A DNA stretch of 64,000 bases, taken from Nocardiopsis ganjiahuensis DSM 45031 (GTDB lineage Bacteria > Actinomycetota > Actinomycetes > Streptosporangiales > Streptosporangiaceae). Of this stretch, positions 44,457 through 52,746 are shown in pieces (position 1 is the stretch's first letter; every line of letters starts with the position of its first letter). The notes beneath the pieces are model-generated. The model was not told where the DNA came from and did not search any database. It was given only the letters and a program-made list of their open reading frames with translations. The stretch covers positions 1 through 64,000 of the forward strand of contig NZ_ANBA01000006.1 of NCBI RefSeq assembly GCF_000341085.1, read 5' to 3'. Position numbers and translations under genes: made by a program.

Positions 44457-45458
44457 TCAGGCCTCCTCACGGCGGAAGAGGAAGATCCCGTACCGGAACT
44501 CGGGGTCCAGCCATCGGGTCCGCAGACGGAAACCGTGCTCCCCCGCTTCGCGGGCCAACTGCTGCTCGTCGAACTTCACCGAGTAACCGACGTTGAGGAA
44601 CCGCCCGCGCGGGATGTCCAGTGTGATCCCGAGCCCCGGTACCGGCACCGTCAGATCGGTGCGGGCCACAAGACGCCCTTCCACCGTGGAGGTGTCCGCG
44701 TTGTAACGGGCATCAGGGACGAAGTCGTCGAGGTCGAACTCGGCGCCGTAACGACGGTTGAGCTGGGTGAGGTAGTTGAGCCGGAAATCGGCGAAGGCCG
44801 AGTACCCGGCGGGATCGTTGTAACAGGTCTCCAGAACCTCGCGGTCCTTGTCCAGGTCGGCGGAGACGAGGAAGCTCCCGCCCGGGCCCAGGCTGCGGGC
44901 GACGCCGTCGAGCAGGACACTCCGTTCCTCCCGTGTGGTGTTGCCGAAGCTGCTGCCGAGGAAGAGGACCGCGAGCGGCCCGGCGGAGTGGGTGCGCAGC
45001 CACTCCAGAGCGGCCTCGTAGCGCCCCCACAGACCGGTGACCCGCAGTTCGTCCAGTTCCGAGCACAGGGCGGCTCCGCTGGAGCGCAGCATGGCCTGGT
45101 CGACGTCGATCGGGAGGTAGGTGGTCGGTCCCAACCGCAGGCAGTTCTCCAGCAGCAACCGTGTCTTCTTCGCGCTCCCGCTGCCCAGTTCCGCGATCCG
45201 CCCGCAAGCGAGCTCCTCGGCCATCTCCGCGGAGTGGCTCTCCAGCAGGGCGCGTTCCACACGGGTCAGGTAGTACGTGGGGAGTTCGGTGATCTGTTCG
45301 AAGTACTCGGAACCGACCGCGTCGTAGCCGAGCCACGGGGGGAGCCTGGGCGGGTCCTGCCGGAGACAGTCCCGCACGACCGCGTCCTCCGGGACCCCGC
45401 CGTCACCGTCTGCGAGCGGGATGACGCGGTAACGCGCCTCCGAGCCGGACAGCGTCAT
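44457..45458 (-). CDS. EgtD-like S-adenosylmethionine-dependent amino-acid N-methyltransferase, altered pocket
   Basis: This 333-residue protein has the EgtD (histidine-specific methyltransferase) fold: ELPTYYLTRVE, AELGSGSAKKTRLLLE (SAM loop), YLPIDVDQAML and FLGSSFGNTTREER. Aligned from memory to Mycobacterium EgtD, the substrate-binding Tyr56, Asn166 (FGN), Tyr206 (CYND) and Ser284 (YSVKF) are kept. Met252 and Glu282, which recognise the imidazole, are both Gly (VEGRL, NVGYS), with no gap between them. Published EgtD M252V/E282A became a tryptophan methyltransferase, so the substrate is probably not histidine. No EgtB or EgtC is nearby. It overlaps the di-iron enzyme gene by ATGA. Confidence 0.85.
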   Translation of the reverse strand: MTLSGSEARYRVIPLADGDGGVPEDAVVRDCLRQDPPRLPPWLGYDAVGSEYFEQITELPTYYLTRVERALLESHSAEMAEELACGRIAELGSGSAKKTRLLLENCLRLGPTTYLPIDVDQAMLRSSGAALCSELDELRVTGLWGRYEAALEWLRTHSAGPLAVLFLGSSFGNTTREERSVLLDGVARSLGPGGSFLVSADLDKDREVLETCYNDPAGYSAFADFRLNYLTQLNRRYGAEFDLDDFVPDARYNADTSTVEGRLVARTDLTVPVPGLGITLDIPRGRFLNVGYSVKFDEQQLAREAGEHGFRLRTRWLDPEFRYGIFLFRREEA

Positions 45459-46456
45459 GGTCTGCTCGCCTCCACTCCGTCACGGAAACTCGACTCGCCG
45501 CGGTTCCAACACCGGAACAGGTGCTCCTCCAACCGGTCGGCCAGGAAGACGCTGCTCCGGATCCCGAACACGAGGTCGGCGGCCAGCTCGGGTTCGGCAC
45601 TCAGCAGCGGCGCGATCACCTCGCGCCGGACGAGCTGCTCGTGCACCGCGTCGGCCTCGACGTGCTCGGCGTAGAAACGGATGGCGTCCGGACCGCAGCC
45701 CAGCCTTCTCATCGCCTTGACCAGGCGGTCCGACCCGGGTGAGGAGGTGAGTTCGACGGTGGCGAACTGCCCGATCAGCGCGGCGCGCAACCCGCGGTGC
45801 AGACCGCACAGCGACATGAAGTTGACTTCGGCCAGCATCTCGGCGGGGGCGGAGTCGACATAGGCGCCGTAGGCGTCGGAGAGGCCGAGCTCGGTCATCA
45901 TGTCGGCGAAGAGCTTGGAGTGCGTCCGCTCGGGGTCTCCCGCACCGTACTCGTCGTGCTGCACCGTCATGAGGGCGGCCTTGGCCGGACCGTGCAGGCG
46001 CGGGACGACGAAGGTCTGCGGATCGGCTTCCTTCAGGTGGTAGAGCGAACGGTGCGCGACGTACTCGCGCAGCTGCCACAGGTGCCCGTGGCGCCACAGG
46101 TGGTGCGAGACCCCGAACGCGTCGACGTGTTCGACGAGGAGCGCGCCGAGTTCGCCCTCGGCGTCCGTACCGGCGGGCACGTCCTCCCGGAGCGCACCGA
46201 GGAAGACCTCTTCCAGGTCGGCACGGATCGCGAGGAGCGCCGGATCCCATTCGCGGTCGGCGTCGACCCCTGCGAAACCCCGGTAGTGGAGTTCGTAGCA
46301 GCAGTAGAGCGCCAACTGGAGGTCCTCACCGTAGGGGAGGGCCTGCGCCGCGTCCGGAGGCTCGGGCCGGTCCCCCCGCAGCGCGGCCAGGACCGCCCGG
46401 GAGACCGGTCCGCGGGGGGAGGGAAGCGTCGGCGCCTCCGACATCGTCACGGTCAT
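45455..46456 (-). CDS. Haem-oxygenase-fold di-iron enzyme (iron-containing redox enzyme family)
   Basis: This 333-residue all-helical protein belongs to the haem-oxygenase-like di-iron oxidase superfamily (relatives include SznF and UndA). Likely iron ligands are in YELHYRGFAG, MTVQHDEYGAGDPERTHSKLF and FYAEHVEADAVHE. Such enzymes use oxygen to hydroxylate or cleave amino acids and fatty acids. ATG 46456 has AGGAGGAC upstream and overlaps the CDGSH stop. It is in a four-gene coupled operon with two methyltransferases, and a role in oxidising an amino-acid-derived substrate is inferred. Confidence 0.85.
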   Translation of the reverse strand: MTVTMSEAPTLPSPRGPVSRAVLAALRGDRPEPPDAAQALPYGEDLQLALYCCYELHYRGFAGVDADREWDPALLAIRADLEEVFLGALREDVPAGTDAEGELGALLVEHVDAFGVSHHLWRHGHLWQLREYVAHRSLYHLKEADPQTFVVPRLHGPAKAALMTVQHDEYGAGDPERTHSKLFADMMTELGLSDAYGAYVDSAPAEMLAEVNFMSLCGLHRGLRAALIGQFATVELTSSPGSDRLVKAMRRLGCGPDAIRFYAEHVEADAVHEQLVRREVIAPLLSAEPELAADLVFGIRSSVFLADRLEEHLFRCWNRGESSFRDGVEASRP

Positions 46457-46665
46457 GAGCCGTCCTCCTCCTTCTTGTCGCGCACCCGCCGGCGATGGCT
46501 CGTGTCGCAGAACGGGCGCCGCCGGCTGCGACCGCACGTGCACAGAGCGGTGACCGCTCGGTCGCTGAGCAGGCGCGTTCCGTCGGGCATCTCCACGTCG
46601 ACCGGACCGTAGACGAGGATCGGGCCCTCACCGGTGACGACGACCCTGCGGCGGTCCTCAGCCAT
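46453..46665 (-). CDS. CDGSH iron-sulfur domain protein
   Basis: This 70-residue protein ends with the CDGSH signature LCTCGRSRRRPFCDTSHRR, matching C-x-C-x2-S/T-x3-P-x-C-D-x2-H, which binds a [2Fe-2S] cluster through three Cys and one His. It begins RRVVVTGEGPILVYGPVDVEMPDG, as in stand-alone actinobacterial members. It overlaps the genes on both sides (8 bases with the HemK-like gene, 4 with the di-iron enzyme), so it is most simply an electron donor or iron supplier for the di-iron enzyme. Confidence 0.88.
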   Translation of the reverse strand: MAEDRRRVVVTGEGPILVYGPVDVEMPDGTRLLSDRAVTALCTCGRSRRRPFCDTSHRRRVRDKKEEDGS

Positions 46666-47320
46666 GTCGTGCCTCGATGACCACGAGTTCCTCCTCCGTC
46701 TGGTCGGGGCCGATCAGCCCGCGGTCGCGCAGCGTGTGAGCGCGCGAGCGCAGCACCGGCCCGAACGGGATGCGGGCTCTCATGAGGACCTCGGACACCA
46801 GCCCCGCCTTCTCGAAGCGGTCCAACGTGGCCTGTTCACCGGAGAGCGCCGACTGCACGAGCAGAAGGACGCCGTCCTCGTCGAGCACCGCGGGCGCACC
46901 CGCGCATATACGGTCCAGCAGGAGCCGGCCGTCCGGCCCCGCGTCCCAGCACCTCGCCATCCGGTAGCGCGGAGGCGAAGGGGTGTCGGAGGGCACGTAG
47001 GGCGGGTTGGCGAGGACGAGTCCGAAGCGGCGTGAGGCCACCGGAGCGAACAGGTCACCGCGCAGAACCACCGCGGGGATGCCGTGCAGGCGGCTGTTGA
47101 GCCAAGTCGCCGCCACGGAGCGCCGTGACAGGTCGATCGCGGTGAGGCTGGCCGCTCCGGCGCGCAGTGCCTCGATGCCCAGGGCCCCGGTGCCCGAGGC
47201 GACGTCGAGGACCGAGCGTCCGACGAACTCCCCGTTCCGACCGCGCTCGCGCAGTACATGGCGGAGCAGGGAGGTGTCCCCCTGCGCTCGATAGACACCC
47301 GGTGGCCTCAGTAGCAGCAT
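46658..47320 (-). CDS. HemK2/MTQ2-type methyltransferase
   Basis: This 220-residue class I methyltransferase has the SAM loop SVLDVASGTGALGIEAL and the N-methyltransferase motif LANPPYVPS, which in HemK/PrmC enzymes binds the amide of the substrate Gln. It lacks the N-terminal domain of PrmC, like the eukaryotic MTQ2 type. ATG 47320 gives the start MLLLRPPGVYRAQGD. It is first in the four-gene coupled operon. It could modify a protein Gln or a small molecule with an amide or amine. Confidence 0.83.
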   Translation of the reverse strand: MLLLRPPGVYRAQGDTSLLRHVLRERGRNGEFVGRSVLDVASGTGALGIEALRAGAASLTAIDLSRRSVAATWLNSRLHGIPAVVLRGDLFAPVASRRFGLVLANPPYVPSDTPSPPRYRMARCWDAGPDGRLLLDRICAGAPAVLDEDGVLLLVQSALSGEQATLDRFEKAGLVSEVLMRARIPFGPVLRSRAHTLRDRGLIGPDQTEEELVVIEARHG

Positions 47321-47469
47321 GGAGAGTCCACTACCCGGCCGCCGTGCCGATAATCGCCCAAAAAGCACCTCTCCGGACGCGCACGGTCACTTTGAGTGAT
47401 GAGGGCGCCCGGAGTCGGCGGGCGAGACCGGCGTCTTCGTCCCCGTCGGCCGGGCCGGACAACGGTCGT

Positions 47470-48081
47470 TCACGAGGCCGGATACTGCTGCTCGCGAAGC
47501 AGGCGCGCGAGGTGCGCGGCATTGCGCGCGAGCGAAGCGGTGGTGGTCGCCACCGCTTCGGGGGTGCTGTCGAGGTCGATGTAGTCCTTCGGGTTCATCG
47601 CCTCGGAGTTCCAGTACGTGGAGCCCGTGGCGGGGATGGTGAACCCGATGTCGCTCAACGCCTGCGCGCAGTCGGCGACGATCTTGTGCGCACCGTCCTC
47701 GTTGCCGACCACCGCGACCACGGCGACCTTGCCGTACATCGAGGGCCGCCCCTCGTCATCGGTCTCCGAGAGCTCCGCGTTGATCCGTTCCAGCACCCGC
47801 TGGGCGACGCTCGACATGTGACCCACCCACGTGGGCGTGGCGAGCACCAGGATGTCGGAGTCGACGAGCTTCTGCCGCAGCGCCGGCCACTCGTCGCCCG
47901 AGCCCATGTCGACCGCCACACCCGGGTGGATCCGGTGGTCGACGACCCGCACCGACTCACCCTGGACCCCGCGTTCGGCGAGGCCGTCGAGAACTTGCTG
48001 TGCCAGCAACTCACTGCTGGACGGATCCGGACTCGGTTTGAGGCTGCAGACCAGGGCGAGGGCCCGAAGAGTGGAAGACAT
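47470..48081 (-). CDS. NADPH-dependent FMN reductase/flavodoxin-family protein
   Basis: This 203-residue flavodoxin-fold protein begins LRALALVCSLKPSPDPSSSE (phosphate loop) and has VLATPTWVGHMSSVAQRVLERI and VVAVVGNEDGAHKIVADCAQAL. It probably binds FMN and reduces flavin or quinones. It lies 150 bases upstream of the HemK2-CDGSH-di-iron-EgtD operon on the same strand, so it could supply reducing power to it, but a separate promoter in the gap is equally likely. Confidence 0.85.
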   Translation of the reverse strand: MSSTLRALALVCSLKPSPDPSSSELLAQQVLDGLAERGVQGESVRVVDHRIHPGVAVDMGSGDEWPALRQKLVDSDILVLATPTWVGHMSSVAQRVLERINAELSETDDEGRPSMYGKVAVVAVVGNEDGAHKIVADCAQALSDIGFTIPATGSTYWNSEAMNPKDYIDLDSTPEAVATTTASLARNAAHLARLLREQQYPAS

Positions 48082-48178
48082 GGCGGCACCCTACCCAGAG
48101 TGATCCCGCTTCTCCCCGAGCCCGGCGCCCCGAGAGGGGGAATTTAAGGGAACATGACGCCGGAGAAGCCTCACCGGC

Positions 48179-48694
48179 CTACCGCTCCATGTGGTCGGTG
48201 GGCAGGCGAAGAGAGCGGAAACGGTCCTTGGCCGTGTGCCTGATCCTCCTGGTGGCGCCGTTGGCGCTCAGGGCGTCGAGAACCCTTGTGTCCTGAGCCG
48301 ACTCAGCGGCTCTCAGCTGCAACCAGTTCGACCATCCTGACACCTCAGGGGCCGGGCCGCCCGCCCCCGGAGCTCCCCGCGCGATCCCCTCGAGGACCAG
48401 GAGCTCCCGGGCCCGGAGCGAGGCGTACTCGCGACTCCTCCCGACGGGAAGCGCCTCGACGCAGTCCATGCGACGGGCAGCGGGCAGAACCCCCAGGAGG
48501 GTCACGACCACGGTGGAGGCGAGCGGCCCGTCCGGTTCCTGCCGGACCAGCTCCAGCAGGAGCGGCCACTCCTCCTCGACCCGGATCGCGCGGGAGTAGA
48601 CGGCCCAGCGGTCATGTTCGCTGTCGAGGTCCCCATGATCGGCCCCGATCCTTTTCGCCAGGGCTCTCAACTCCGCCGCGAAATCCAACGCCAC
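48179..48694 (-). CDS. Hypothetical actinobacterial protein
   Basis: This 171-residue, largely helical soluble protein begins VALDFAAELRALAKRIGADHG and ends GWSNWLQLRAAESAQDTRVLDALSANGATRRIRHTA. The ending matches a family of uncharacterised actinobacterial proteins I remember only by pattern. GTG 48694 is preferred (AGGACGAAGGCG upstream); the frame is open further. No operon partner. Confidence 0.6.
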   Translation of the reverse strand: MALDFAAELRALAKRIGADHGDLDSEHDRWAVYSRAIRVEEEWPLLLELVRQEPDGPLASTVVVTLLGVLPAARRMDCVEALPVGRSREYASLRARELLVLEGIARGAPGAGGPAPEVSGWSNWLQLRAAESAQDTRVLDALSANGATRRIRHTAKDRFRSLRLPTDHMER

Positions 48695-49060
48695 CGCCTT
48701 CGTCCTGCTGGAGCCTCCGGAAACGACTCCGGCCCGACCGTGTGACCGGGTCAGAGGAAGCACGAGAGCCAGCGAGGAAACTTGAACCCCTCACCTATCG
48801 TTTACAAGGAGATAAGTTATCGGGCAATAGTTGACCTGCGAAAAGGTGGTTCTCACCGAGGAGACCTCCCACAGGCGACCACCCTCCGAAGAAGCCGTCG
48901 GCCTCCTCGTTGTGGACACCCCGACAGGAAGAACGCTGCTCGACGAGAACCACGAGCGGATCGGCGCCGACGGCATCAGGCTCGCCCCCGACGGACGGGC
49001 ACGGTTCCGGCGCAGGATCCGCCTTGTGCGCCGACGGCGGGCTCTGAGAGATTGTCCAGC
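48695..49060. other. Divergent promoter region upstream of the SARP gene
   Basis: This 366-base gap has no convincing gene. The segment 48790-48840 is unusually A/T-rich. It contains the palindrome GATAAGTTATC (48811-48821), a good operator candidate, and TTGACC at 48831-48836. One frame (48840-49000, with AVGLLVVDTPTGRTLL) looks coding-like but runs into the SARP gene without stopping, so it was not called. Confidence 0.45.
48811..48821. promoter_or_regulatory. Candidate operator palindrome
   Basis: GATAAGTTATC, a perfect 11-base palindrome in an A/T-rich promoter-like region 240 bases upstream of the SARP start. Confidence 0.35.
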
Positions 49061-52000
49061 GTGCGAGTCGCGATGCTGGGACCTTTCGAAGTGCGGGACG
49101 GTCAGGGCCGACGCCTGCCCTTGGTGGGCGGACGTGCCACCTCCCTGCTGGCCCGGCTGGCACTGTCCCCCGGACGGACCGTCCCGGTGGACACGCTCCT
49201 CGACGACCTGTGGGACGGTGATCCCCCGGACGGGGGCGTGCACACCCTGCGGCGACTGGTCTCGCGGGCCCGGAGCAGTCTGCGCGAGCACGGTCTGGAG
49301 ATCGGCCCCGACGCCCACTCCGGCGGGTACCGGCTGGACCTGGCGCCCGGAGAGGTCGACCTTCACGCGTTCACCAGGCTGTGCTCGGAGGGCACACGTC
49401 TGCTCGAACACTCGCCGGGGCAGGCCGCGTCCGTCCTGGACGAGGCCCTGGGCCTGTGGCGCGGCACCCCTCTCAGCGGAGTGGACGCGGACTTCGCCCG
49501 CCAGAACGCCGCGCGGTTGGAGGAGCTCCGGCTGACCGCGGTCGAGGACCGTGCCGACGCCGTCCTCCGGTTGGGCGAGGCACCCGCCGTCCTGCCGGAG
49601 CTGCGCTCCCTGTGCGCGGACCACCCCCTGCGCGAACGCTGCCACGGTCTGCTGGTGCGGGCGCTGCACACCACCGGCCGGGTCGGGGAGGCGCTCACCG
49701 TCTACGAGGGTCTGCGCTCGGCTCTCTCCCGTGAGCTGGGCACCGACCCCGCGGCCTGGCTGCGCGAGCTGCACCAGGAACTGCTGCGGGACCGCTCCCC
49801 CGCCCGGCCCAGGGAGTGGGTGAACCCCTACTTCACCCGGTTCTTCGGCCGCAGCGACGAACTCACCGCCATCGGCGCGGCCTTCGACAGGACCCGGCTG
49901 GCGACCCTGATCGGTCCGGGCGGGGTCGGCAAGACCCGGCTCGCCGCCGAGTACTGCTCCTCCCGGGGACCGCAACCGCGCGTGCGCTTCGTGGAGCTGG
50001 CCCCCCTGCGCGAACACGACGGCCTGATCGAGGCGCTGGCCAGTGCCCTGGGCGGTGCAGCGGCCGTTCCCCCCGGCCCGGACCGTTTCACCCGCGTGGT
50101 CTCCGCGCTGTCGGCGACGCCCACCCTGCTGGTCCTGGACAACTGCGAACACCTGGTGGAAGGCGTGGCGGGGCTGGCCGAACGGCTGCTCTCACACTGC
50201 CCCGACCTGTATGTGCTGGCCACCAGCCGCGAGCCTCTCGCAGTCGGCGGAGAAGCCCTCGTGCGGGTGGATCCCCTGAGCACCGACGGCTCGGAGGCCG
50301 TGGAGATGTTCGCCGAACTGGCGGCCCTGGCCCGGCCCGGCTTCACGGTGAACGAGGACAACGCCGCGGCGGTGTCGGAGATATGCCGCCGTCTGGACGG
50401 GCTGCCGCTGGCCATCGAGCTGGCGGCGGCCCGGATCCGCTCGATGACGGTCCACCAGATCTCCCACCACCTGGACGAACGCTTCCAGCTGCTGTCGGGC
50501 GCCCGACGGGCCACCAACGCCCGCCACCGCACCCTGCGCGCGGTGCTCGACTGGACCTGGGACCTGCTCACCGAGGAGGAGCGCCTGGTCTCGCGCAGAC
50601 TGTCGATCCTGCCCGGCGGTTCCACGGTCTCCGCCGCGCAGGCGGTGTGCGAGGGCCTCGCCCGCGCCGACGTCCCTTTCCTCCTGTCCGCCCTGGTCGA
50701 CCGATCCCTCGTACAGGTCGCGGAGTCACCCGGGTCGGGGGTGCGGCACCGCCTCATGGCGACCCCCCGCGTGTACCTGGAGGAGCGCCTGCGCGAGAGC
50801 GGCGAGGAGCGCAGCACGCGAGACGCGGCCTCGCGGTACTTCGCCGACCTGGCGGAGGACGCCTCCCTGCGGCTGATCGGCCCGGAGCAGGGACAGGCAC
50901 TGGAACTGCTCGACGAGGAGCACGACAACCTCGCGGAGAGTATGCGCCACCTGGTGCGCCACGGGGAAACGGCGCTCGCGGCCCGGATCGCGCTGGCCCT
51001 GTGCTGGTACTGGGTGGTACGCGGACGCTACGAGGAGGCGGCCCGCTGGCTGGGGGAGCTGTCCGGCACCGCGGACGAACTCCCCGCCACCGCCCGGGCG
51101 GTCTTCCCTGCGGTGCTCGCCATCCTGCCCGTACCCGTCCCGGACGGGTACCTGCCCCGGAGGGCCGACCACGCGCTGACCCCCGAGGCCCTGGCGGAGT
51201 ACCCTCCGCTCGCGATGATCGCCCCGAAGTACCGGCTCACGACCGGTGACCACGCGGGGGTGCGTGCGGACGCCGAGACCTCCCGGAACCATGACCACCC
51301 CTGGGTGCGCGCGGCGGGCCTGGCCACCGCTGCCCTGGCCGCCGAGGGCGACGGGGACGCCGTCCGAGCCGAACAGCTCACCGCCTCAGCCGCGGAGTCC
51401 TTCGGTGCTCTGGGCGACGTGTGGACGACCGTGCAGCTCACCGCCGCGCTCGCCGGTTACCGGTCCTCACGCGGTGAGAACGACGGGGCAGTCCGCGATC
51501 TGCGCCGTGCCCTGGAGCTGGAGCGCTCCCTGGGTTCCTCGGCCCAGCCGGTGTCGCTCCTGGTCCAACTCGGCGGTGAACTGGTGCGGGCGGAGCGGTT
51601 CGACGAGGCCGAGCGCGTGCTGCGCGGCGTGTGGGACGACCCCGAACCCACCGCCGTCGAACACCGGATCCTGTGCGTGTTGAGCCTGGTGGAGCTGGCC
51701 CTTCTCCGAGGACACGGCGCACGGGCGCGGGAACTGCTCGACCGGGCTCAGGAACAGCTCGACGGCGCTCTGGTGGACGTCGGTTACCTGCGGGCCGAGG
51801 TCCTGTGCCGAGAGGTGGAGCTGATCCTGGCCGAGGACGGACCGTCCCGGGCCCGCAGGGCCTGGGAACGCGCGGAGGCGTTCGCGGATTCCCTGGCCAG
51901 TACCGAGGTCAGCGCGCGCGTGGCCGAGCTGGAGGCCCGGGTGCTCTCAGCCGAAGGCGATCCGCGCGGGGCCGCGGGCGCCCTGGACCGGGCGTCGCGC

Positions 52001-52123
52001 GTGCGGGGGCGCCCCGACCTGGGCAGCCCGTACGTGCGCCGCCTCACCGGGGAGCTGCGCGAGCGGCTGGGATCCGACGGACCCGAGCCGGTCCCGGAAC
52101 CGGGGTCTCAGCCCCGGAGGTAG
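49061..52123 (+). CDS. AfsR/SARP-type regulator with NB-ARC ATPase and TPR domains
   Basis: This 1020-residue regulator has a winged-helix DNA-binding domain (about 5-90, VRVAMLGPFEVRDGQGRRLPLVGGRAT), a BTAD domain (about 95-240, ending GRVGEALTVYEGLRSALSRELGTDPAAWL), an NB-ARC ATPase from about 270 (Walker A GPGGVGKTRLA, Walker B TLLVLDNCEHLVEG) and a helical TPR-like C-terminus. It is the pattern of Streptomyces AfsR and cluster-situated SARPs that activate antibiotic clusters. GTG 49061 or TTG 49052 are possible starts. It probably activates the NRPS-related genes to the right. Confidence 0.9.
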   Translation: MRVAMLGPFEVRDGQGRRLPLVGGRATSLLARLALSPGRTVPVDTLLDDLWDGDPPDGGVHTLRRLVSRARSSLREHGLEIGPDAHSGGYRLDLAPGEVDLHAFTRLCSEGTRLLEHSPGQAASVLDEALGLWRGTPLSGVDADFARQNAARLEELRLTAVEDRADAVLRLGEAPAVLPELRSLCADHPLRERCHGLLVRALHTTGRVGEALTVYEGLRSALSRELGTDPAAWLRELHQELLRDRSPARPREWVNPYFTRFFGRSDELTAIGAAFDRTRLATLIGPGGVGKTRLAAEYCSSRGPQPRVRFVELAPLREHDGLIEALASALGGAAAVPPGPDRFTRVVSALSATPTLLVLDNCEHLVEGVAGLAERLLSHCPDLYVLATSREPLAVGGEALVRVDPLSTDGSEAVEMFAELAALARPGFTVNEDNAAAVSEICRRLDGLPLAIELAAARIRSMTVHQISHHLDERFQLLSGARRATNARHRTLRAVLDWTWDLLTEEERLVSRRLSILPGGSTVSAAQAVCEGLARADVPFLLSALVDRSLVQVAESPGSGVRHRLMATPRVYLEERLRESGEERSTRDAASRYFADLAEDASLRLIGPEQGQALELLDEEHDNLAESMRHLVRHGETALAARIALALCWYWVVRGRYEEAARWLGELSGTADELPATARAVFPAVLAILPVPVPDGYLPRRADHALTPEALAEYPPLAMIAPKYRLTTGDHAGVRADAETSRNHDHPWVRAAGLATAALAAEGDGDAVRAEQLTASAAESFGALGDVWTTVQLTAALAGYRSSRGENDGAVRDLRRALELERSLGSSAQPVSLLVQLGGELVRAERFDEAERVLRGVWDDPEPTAVEHRILCVLSLVELALLRGHGARARELLDRAQEQLDGALVDVGYLRAEVLCREVELILAEDGPSRARRAWERAEAFADSLASTEVSARVAELEARVLSAEGDPRGAAGALDRASRVRGRPDLGSPYVRRLTGELRERLGSDGPEPVPEPGSQPRR

Positions 52124-52746
52124 GCCAGGACCGCCCGCACCCTGCGGTTGCTCCCCTCTTCGGTGAGGCCGAGTTTGGTGAAGATCGAGCCGATGTGCTT
52201 GCCCACCGTGGGGGTGGACAGTTCCAGGAGGCCGCAGATCCTGGCGTTGTCGTGACCCTCTGCCATGAGGGAGAGCACCTGTTTCTCGCGGGGGCTCAGG
52301 TTCTCCAGCGGGTCGTTCCTGGAACGCGTGTTGAGCAGGTGGGCGATCACCTCGGGATCGAGGGCCACCCCTCCCCCGGCCACGCGCCTGAGCGCGTCGG
52401 AGAACTCGGAGACGTCGCCGATGCGGTCCTTGAGCAGGTAGCCGATGCCGTGGCTGTCCGTGAGCAGCTCGACCGCGTACCCGTCCTCCACGTGCGCGGA
52501 GAGCACGAGGACGGGAAAACCCGGGGTCTCGGCGCGGATCCGCGCTGCTATGTCGAGGCCCTCCCTGCGGTGGCCGGGTGGCAGGCGCACGTCCAAAACG
52601 GCGACGTCGGGCTTCAGCTCCTCGAACATCACGTGGAACTCGGCGCTGTCACCCGCCGCACCGACCACTTCGAACCCCTCCACCTCCAGGAGCAGGACGA
52701 GCCCCTGTCGGAGCAGCACGTCGTCCTCGGCGATCAGAACGCGCAC
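52108..52746 (-). CDS. NarL-family response regulator
   Basis: This 212-residue regulator has the receiver start VLIAEDDVLLRQGL, phospho-Asp in VAVLDVRLPP, Lys in YLLKDRIGD and the LuxR-type HTH (LSPREKQVLSLMAEGHDNARICGLL, PTVGKHIGSIFTKLGL). GTG 52746 overlaps the kinase stop by 13 bases, so the pair is co-translated. Its stop overlaps the end of the convergent SARP gene by 16 bases. It probably controls the divergent exporter. Confidence 0.9.
   Translation of the reverse strand: MRVLIAEDDVLLRQGLVLLLEVEGFEVVGAAGDSAEFHVMFEELKPDVAVLDVRLPPGHRREGLDIAARIRAETPGFPVLVLSAHVEDGYAVELLTDSHGIGYLLKDRIGDVSEFSDALRRVAGGGVALDPEVIAHLLNTRSRNDPLENLSPREKQVLSLMAEGHDNARICGLLELSTPTVGKHIGSIFTKLGLTEEGSNRRVRAVLAYLRG

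Noticed and set aside
48840-49060. Possible small protein with the tract AVGLLVVDTPTGRTLL upstream of the SARP gene.
   Set aside because: The frame does not stop before the SARP gene and overlaps it for hundreds of bases; start and end are unsupported.
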